A stretch of 9,882 nucleotides of DNA from Bacteroidales bacterium (GTDB lineage Bacteria; Bacteroidota; Bacteroidia; Bacteroidales; UBA4181): positions 1-9,882 of the forward strand of contig JAISKR010000105.1 in NCBI GenBank assembly GCA_031260845.1. The letters run 5' to 3'. The notes under the pieces were generated by a model, which saw only the letters and a program-made list of their open reading frames with translations, was not told where the DNA came from and did not search any database. The position numbers and the translations under genes were made by a program. Below are positions 6,227 to 9,882 of the stretch, piece after piece; positions within the stretch are counted from its first letter, which is position 1; every line of letters starts with the position of its first letter.

Positions 6227-7222
6227 CTAAGGTACTTCAACGGCGTTCATGATTTCGGTGATGATGTCCACCGAAGTGATATTTTCGGCTTCGGCTTCGT
6301 AAGAAAGTCCGATGCGGTGGCGCAGCACGTCGTATGCGATTGCCCGCACGTCCTCGGGAACAACGTAACCGCGACGTTTGATAAAGGCGTAGGTTTTGGC
6401 TGCTTTGGCAAGGTTGATGCTTGCACGCGGCGATGCGCCGTAGGTAATCATCGGCTTGATTTTGTCCAATTTGTACTGTTCCGGCTGACGGGTGGCAAAC
6501 ACGAGGTCAATGATATAACGTTCTATTTTCTCGTCCATATATACCTCTTTCACTGTTTCCCGCGCTTTGATGATGTCGGCGGGTTTCAGGATAGTGGTGG
6601 CTGTGGGGAAGGTGCGACCGAGGTTTTCGCGAATAATCTGGCGTTCTTCTTCCTTTGAAGGATAGTCGATGACCACTTTCAGCATGAAACGGTCAACCTG
6701 CGCCTCGGGTAGGGGATAGGTGCCTTCCTGTTCGATGGGGTTTTGCGTTGCCAGCACCAAAAAGGGCTTGTCCAACGGGTAGGTTTGTCCGCCGATGGTG
6801 ACCTGTTTTTCCTGCATCGCTTCCAACAGGGCGCTTTGCACTTTGGCGGGCGAACGGTTGATTTCGTCGGCAAGAATAAAATTAGCGAAAATGGGACCTT
6901 TCTTTACGGTAAATTCCTCATTTTTCTGGCTGTAAATCATTGTTCCGAGCAAGTCGGCAGGCAAGAGGTCGGGTGTGAACTGTATGCGGCTGAATTTGGC
7001 GTCGATGGTAGTAGCCAACGTGTTGATGGCTAATGTTTTCGCCAAACCGGGTAAGCCTTCCAACAGGATATGTCCATCGGACAACAAGCCCAGCAACAAG
7101 CCTTCTATCAGGTGTTTCTGTCCGATAATCACCTTATTCATTTCGATACCTATCAAATCCACAAAAGCGCTTTCCTGCTGTATGCGCTCGTTTAATTCCT
7201 TGATATTTACTTCTTCATTCAT
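6227..7222 (-). CDS. MoxR-family AAA+ ATPase
   Basis: A 331-residue cytoplasmic AAA+ ATPase of the MoxR group, which typically works with vWA-domain proteins in protein maturation or stress responses. All nucleotide-handling motifs are present: Walker A GLPGLAKT (56-63, with Ala before the Lys as usual for MoxR), Walker B ILADE (116-120) followed by INRSP, sensor 1 ATQNPIEQEGTYPLPEAQ (158-175) with Arg178 in VDRF as candidate arginine finger, and sensor 2 GASPRA (262-267). Length is normal for the family. It heads a two-gene unit with the DUF58 partner and has a promoter upstream at 7260-7290. The start at 7222 is the only reasonable ATG. The gene opens a typical bat-type cluster, but the cluster ends after DUF58. 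Confidence 0.95.
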   Translation of the reverse strand: MNEEVNIKELNERIQQESAFVDLIGIEMNKVIIGQKHLIEGLLLGLLSDGHILLEGLPGLAKTLAINTLATTIDAKFSRIQFTPDLLPADLLGTMIYSQKNEEFTVKKGPIFANFILADEINRSPAKVQSALLEAMQEKQVTIGGQTYPLDKPFLVLATQNPIEQEGTYPLPEAQVDRFMLKVVIDYPSKEEERQIIRENLGRTFPTATTILKPADIIKARETVKEVYMDEKIERYIIDLVFATRQPEQYKLDKIKPMITYGASPRASINLAKAAKTYAFIKRRGYVVPEDVRAIAYDVLRHRIGLSYEAEAENITSVDIITEIMNAVEVP

Positions 7223-7259
7223 AACAGATTCTTATTGTTTTATATTCAAAAAACGATGA

Positions 7260-7290
7260 CAAAAATAAATGCTTCTTTGCATTAAAAAAA
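7260..7290 (-). promoter_or_regulatory. Probable promoter of moxR-DUF58
   Basis: A perfect -7 element, TATTTTTG (7260-7267 on the minus strand), lies about 38 bases before the moxR ATG. The -33 position, 19 bases upstream, reads TTTT rather than TTTG, so the match is good at -7 and weak at -33. Confidence 0.5.
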
Positions 7291-7408
7291 GTTAATTATT
7301 CTTTAAAATATTTAATGTCCGGTTTTCATGGTTTACTCCGCAACAGATAGCGACTGCAAAAATTCTTTTCATGACGTTGATTATTTGGTATTTAAGGCGT
7401 CTTTTAAG

Positions 7409-7443
7409 GAAGAAAGGCTGCCTGTAACAGACAACCTTTCTTC
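7409..7443 (-). terminator. Hairpin terminator candidate after the ThuA-domain gene
   Basis: Perfect 9-bp arms, GAAGAAAGG (7409-7417) and CCTTTCTTC (7435-7443), enclose a shorter inner pairing (TG/CA and CTG/CAG with single mismatches) around a TAA loop. The structure begins 51 bases after the ThuA-domain stop at 7495. On the minus strand the hairpin is followed by a weak T-rich stretch (CTTAAAAG) rather than a long T-run, so termination may be partial. Confidence 0.55.
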
Positions 7444-7494
7444 TATCATGGCGTAAGTACGTATTTTTTTAATTAGGAAAATTGATTTAACAAT

Positions 7495-8328
7495 TTATTT
7501 AATTTGAGTGACTTTACCGGTGGCTGCCCATTCGGCGCCTCTGAGTAAAGTACGTGAAAACCAAGCATCTATGGAGGGGTGCTCTTTTTCACCGCCCACA
7601 TGACCGAGTACGGTATGGAAAATTTTGCCTTTTCCCCAATTTACAGTCCACAAAATAGGTTCGTCGCGACCTGTTCCGCCGGTGATTTTAGCGGAAAAAG
7701 CGGTTGCCAAAATGGTCATATTCAGAGCCGGACCACGCATCCTGTCGTACAATTCGTCCTGCGAATGAACAAATGATTCGGGTAATCCTTTCGTGACGGG
7801 GTGATTTTTCACCCGAATCTCTACTTTGTACTCATGTTGCTGACCGTGGCTTCCACCGGGTCCCGGGGTGTTGTCTCTCACGATTTGACCGTCTTTGTAG
7901 TAAACGTATGGTCCGTCGGTTTCATTTCTGTTTTCCCATCCGCCCAAACCAATGATTTCGTTATATTCTTTCCAATTGCGAAAAGCATTGTCGGCTGCAT
8001 GATAGACTACTACGCCGCCGCCGTTTTTCACAAATTCCAAAAAGGCGTTATTGGTGGCTGCTGGCCACGCATCGCCGTTATAGTCCAACACAATCAACTT
8101 GTACGCCGAAAAATTGGGCAGAAAGTTGGACATATCCTGTCCTTGCGAAGGCGTAATTGCCAAATCGGCTGTAAAAACGCCGCTTTCGTTAAGGATTTTC
8201 TGCAAAATCAAATGACTGTCCTTCCAGTTGTGATTGTTCTGTCCGGTAACAATTAATGCCTTAATAGGCTCTTTGGCAAGTATTAAACTGCTGATACACA
8301 ATAAACAAAGTGTGATAACTTTTTTCAT
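7495..8328 (-). CDS. Secreted ThuA-domain protein
   Basis: A 277-residue exported protein of the ThuA (trehalose-utilisation) family, which has a class I glutamine-amidotransferase-like fold. A signal peptide occupies residues 1-18 (cleavage after LILA), so it works in the periplasm or outside. Family landmarks follow in order: KALIVTGQNNHNW (23-35), a buried strand LIVLDYNGDAWP (78-89), GGGVVVYHAADN (103-114), NHPVTKGLP (175-183), QDELYDRM (190-197) and LWTVNWGKGKIFHTVLGH (226-243). In Bacteroidetes such proteins are often encoded with sugar-oxidising Gfo/Idh/MocA proteins or DUF1080 hydrolases, and a role in glycan or keto-sugar metabolism is presumed; no substrate is known. Here it stands alone with its own promoter, between lptE and moxR. 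The start at 8328 is the first ATG and leads directly into the signal peptide. Confidence 0.92.
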   Translation of the reverse strand: MKKVITLCLLCISSLILAKEPIKALIVTGQNNHNWKDSHLILQKILNESGVFTADLAITPSQGQDMSNFLPNFSAYKLIVLDYNGDAWPAATNNAFLEFVKNGGGVVVYHAADNAFRNWKEYNEIIGLGGWENRNETDGPYVYYKDGQIVRDNTPGPGGSHGQQHEYKVEIRVKNHPVTKGLPESFVHSQDELYDRMRGPALNMTILATAFSAKITGGTGRDEPILWTVNWGKGKIFHTVLGHVGGEKEHPSIDAWFSRTLLRGAEWAATGKVTQIK

Positions 8329-8350
8329 GATAAATTAAATTTTTATGCTA

Positions 8351-8381
8351 CAAAGATAATCAATAATAATGTAAAATCAAT
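8351..8381 (-). promoter_or_regulatory. Promoter of the ThuA-domain gene
   Basis: On the minus strand, ATTG (8378-8381, one mismatch to TTTG), a 19-base spacer and a perfect -7 element TATCTTTG (8351-8358) precede the ATG at 8328 by about 22 bases. Directly upstream of the -33 element is a run of sixteen A residues broken by one T (minus strand, 8384-8400), which may enhance the promoter. Confidence 0.65.
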
Positions 8382-8401
8382 ACTTTTTTTATTTTTTTTT
8401 A

Positions 8402-8929
8402 TTACCAGGTTGAAAAAGCGGCATTGAAAATATCGTCCATCAACTGTTCAAGAATATCGTCAACGGCTGTATTTTCAATGGAAGTAAAGGCAGTACCGGT
8501 GGTGTATTCGTAAAAACGAGAGAATGATTTGTCAAAACTGTTTTCCGGTTTCACCTCGTTGGTGAATTTAATTTTGACAGTTACCGTGAGGCGGTCTTTG
8601 GCTGCCATACCCGCTGCGGTAACTGATTGCGGCTGAACATTGTAACTGCTAATCTCGCCTTCAAAAAGCACGTCGGCATTGCTGTTGACCAAAAGAAGAC
8701 TGCTGTTTGCCTGTATTTTATCTTTCAACCCTTCCGTAATGAGCAAACTCAACCGAGGATTCACTATTTCCGCTCTGTTTTCGACGTAATTGACCTGACA
8801 GGTCTTTGCAGGGGCAACAGAAGCGCCTGACATATTGAATGTTACACGTCCACAGGCGCAAGGCAGCAATAAAAACACCGCCACCGCTATCATACATTTA
8901 TATATACTGTTCATCTTTTTATTCTTCAT
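8402..8929 (-). CDS. lptE: LptE-like LPS-assembly lipoprotein
   Basis: Outer-membrane lipoprotein of the LptE family, expected to plug and help assemble the LptD channel that delivers LPS to the cell surface. From the ATG at 8929 it has 175 residues, normal for the Bacteroidetes form. A signal segment (about 9-22) ends in LLPCAC, with Cys26 the likely lipidated residue; no acidic export signal follows, as expected for a periplasm-facing lipoprotein. The mature part carries family features: VNYVENRAEIVNPRLSLLITEGLKDKI split over about 43-70, VLFEGEISSYNVQP around 83-96, and a strand-rich TVTVKIKF segment. The start overlaps the end of the sigma-54 regulator gene by 11 bases; an alternative ATG at 8914, 4 bases after that stop and behind an AAAAAG run, would remove five residues. 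It belongs to the same unit as that regulator, as commonly in Bacteroidales. The gene that follows here, ThuA-like, has its own promoter. Confidence 0.82.
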   Translation of the reverse strand: MKNKKMNSIYKCMIAVAVFLLLPCACGRVTFNMSGASVAPAKTCQVNYVENRAEIVNPRLSLLITEGLKDKIQANSSLLLVNSNADVLFEGEISSYNVQPQSVTAAGMAAKDRLTVTVKIKFTNEVKPENSFDKSFSRFYEYTTGTAFTSIENTAVDDILEQLMDDIFNAAFSTW

Positions 8930-9882
8930 TGTCCATACCATATTCCTTAATTTTCCGGTAGAGGGTTCTTTCCGAAATACCCAATTCCTTGGCTGCATTG
9001 CGGCGGCGTCCGTTGCATTTTTCCAGCGCTTTCTTAATTAAATCGGCTTCTCTGCCGGATATTGACAGGGATTCGTCTTTTATTTCCTGCGTGTCTATTA
9101 TCTCAGGTTCCTGCACCGTCATATTTTGGGCGTGATTGGGCATCACTTCCATGAAATTCTGGGCATTGATGATGGATGCGTTCCGGTTGTCGGGCTGCTG
9201 CATCACTGCCACCAAGCGTTTCAAATCGTTGACGTCATTGCGCATATCAAAAAGGATTTTGTACAGTATTTCTCGCTCGGACGAGAAGGATTTCTCGCTG
9301 TCATCCCTGTTATACAAGGCTGGCAGGTTGCTTGACATTTGTTCCGGCAGGTATTGCTTCAACATATCCGCGTTGATGGTGCGCTGGTGCTCAATGATGG
9401 ATATTTGCTCGGTAATGTTCTTCAACTGCCTGATATTGCCGGGCCAATAGTAAGCCGCCATGCTGTGTTGCGCGTCTTCCGTCAGTTGAATGGCAGGCAT
9501 ACGGTATTTTTCGGCGAAATCTGCCGCAAACTTTCGGAACAAAAGATAAATGTCCTCTTTGCGCTCGCGCAACGGCTGAATGAAAATAGGCACCGTATTG
9601 AGGCGGTAAAACAAGTCTTCGCGAAATTTTCCGCGCATGATGGCTTCGGAAATATTCACATTGGTGGCGGCAATTACGCGCACGTTGCTTTTCAACACTT
9701 TGGTGCCGCCCACTTTGATAAATTCGCCCGTTTCCAGCACACGCAACAGGCGTACCTGCGTAGGCATGGGCAGGTCAGCCACCTCGTCAAGGAAAATCGT
9801 GCCGCCGTCAGCCACCTCGAAATAGCCTTTTCGGTTGTCGGTGGCGCCGGTGAATGAACCTTTTTCGTGTCCGAAAAGTTCC
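8919..9882 (-). CDS. Sigma-54-dependent Fis-family transcriptional activator (3' part)
   Basis: C-terminal 320 residues of a sigma-54 enhancer-binding protein; the N-terminus lies beyond the right edge, so whether it has a receiver domain cannot be seen. A GTG at 9815 could be misread as a start, but the frame continues upstream with essential motifs. Visible parts in order: ELFGHEKGSFTGA with the sigma-54-contacting loop (GSFTGA, 8-13, a variant of GAFTGA), Walker B GGTIFLDE (26-33), VRVIAATN, GKFREDLFYRLN with the arginine fingers (about 85-95) and WPGNIRQL sensor 2 (146-153). A linker of about 95 residues contains a probable coiled coil (EREILYKILFDMRNDVNDL, around 202-220). The C-terminus is a Fis helix-turn-helix, NAAKELGISERTLYRKIKEYG (about 295-315). 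It overlaps the lptE start, suggesting a shared message. Regulated targets are unknown. Confidence 0.95.
   Translation of the reverse strand, partial: ELFGHEKGSFTGATDNRKGYFEVADGGTIFLDEVADLPMPTQVRLLRVLETGEFIKVGGTKVLKSNVRVIAATNVNISEAIMRGKFREDLFYRLNTVPIFIQPLRERKEDIYLLFRKFAADFAEKYRMPAIQLTEDAQHSMAAYYWPGNIRQLKNITEQISIIEHQRTINADMLKQYLPEQMSSNLPALYNRDDSEKSFSSEREILYKILFDMRNDVNDLKRLVAVMQQPDNRNASIINAQNFMEVMPNHAQNMTVQEPEIIDTQEIKDESLSISGREADLIKKALEKCNGRRRNAAKELGISERTLYRKIKEYGMDNEE

Larger units (their letters stand above)
7223..7494. other. 272-base intergenic region between thuA-like gene and moxR
   Basis: From right to left it holds the A+T-rich region after the ThuA stop, a hairpin (7409-7443), a 26-codon minus-strand reading frame with a signal-peptide-like start (7292-7372, MKRIFAVAICCG...) and the moxR promoter with its leader. 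I see no RNA gene or conserved coding sequence. The short frame has no visible promoter and is probably chance or a gene remnant. Confidence 0.6.

Noticed and set aside
8382..8401. Long T-run on the plus strand after lptE, considered as a terminator.
   Set aside because: On the minus strand, where lptE is read, it is an A-run with no hairpin; more likely part of the ThuA promoter's upstream region.
9339..9857. Plus-strand open frame of 172 codons opposite the sigma-54 activator.
   Set aside because: It lies wholly antisense to the conserved AAA+ domain and resembles no family.

Overview
This window looks like chromosomal DNA from a member of the Bacteroidetes, most likely order Bacteroidales. 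Three things point there. Several transcription starts carry the TAnnTTTG (-7) element of that phylum's primary sigma factor, with a TTTG-like element 19-21 bases upstream. Shine-Dalgarno sequences are weak and leaders are A-rich. The gene content is also typical: Bacteroidetes-type LptE behind a sigma-54 activator, paired SurA-like isomerases, and a MoxR/DUF58 pair. The genus cannot be fixed from this sequence.

Layout, left to right. Positions 1-3809 form a minus-strand transcription unit read from right to left: nuoN (complex I membrane subunit, with its own promoter), a SurA-like lipoprotein, a two-parvulin-domain SurA-like periplasmic isomerase, and the start of another exported protein that overlaps it by ATGA and runs off the left edge. 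The last three suggest outer-membrane biogenesis. Their attachment to an isolated nuoN is unusual. Positions 4004-5259 hold the only plus-strand genes: a 332-residue uncharacterised protein with a possible distant FIST-like C-terminus and an 86-residue helical partner, overlapping by ATGA and driven by a clear promoter divergent to that of nuoN.

Positions 5293-7222 (minus) carry a MoxR AAA+ ATPase and a DUF58 protein, the first two genes of a Bat-type (aerotolerance-like) operon; the usual BatA-E genes do not follow. The spacer between the two is built from heptanucleotide repeats. Positions 7495-8328 (minus) encode a secreted ThuA-domain protein with its own promoter and a downstream hairpin. 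Positions 8402-9882 (minus) hold a sigma-54 enhancer-binding regulator, cut by the right edge, overlapping or abutting an LptE-like lipoprotein gene.

There are no rRNA or tRNA genes, CRISPR arrays, insertion sequences or transposases in view. The best candidate for something undescribed is the plus-strand two-gene cassette; next come the heptad-repeat spacer and the rearranged contexts of nuoN, the Bat-type genes and lptE.
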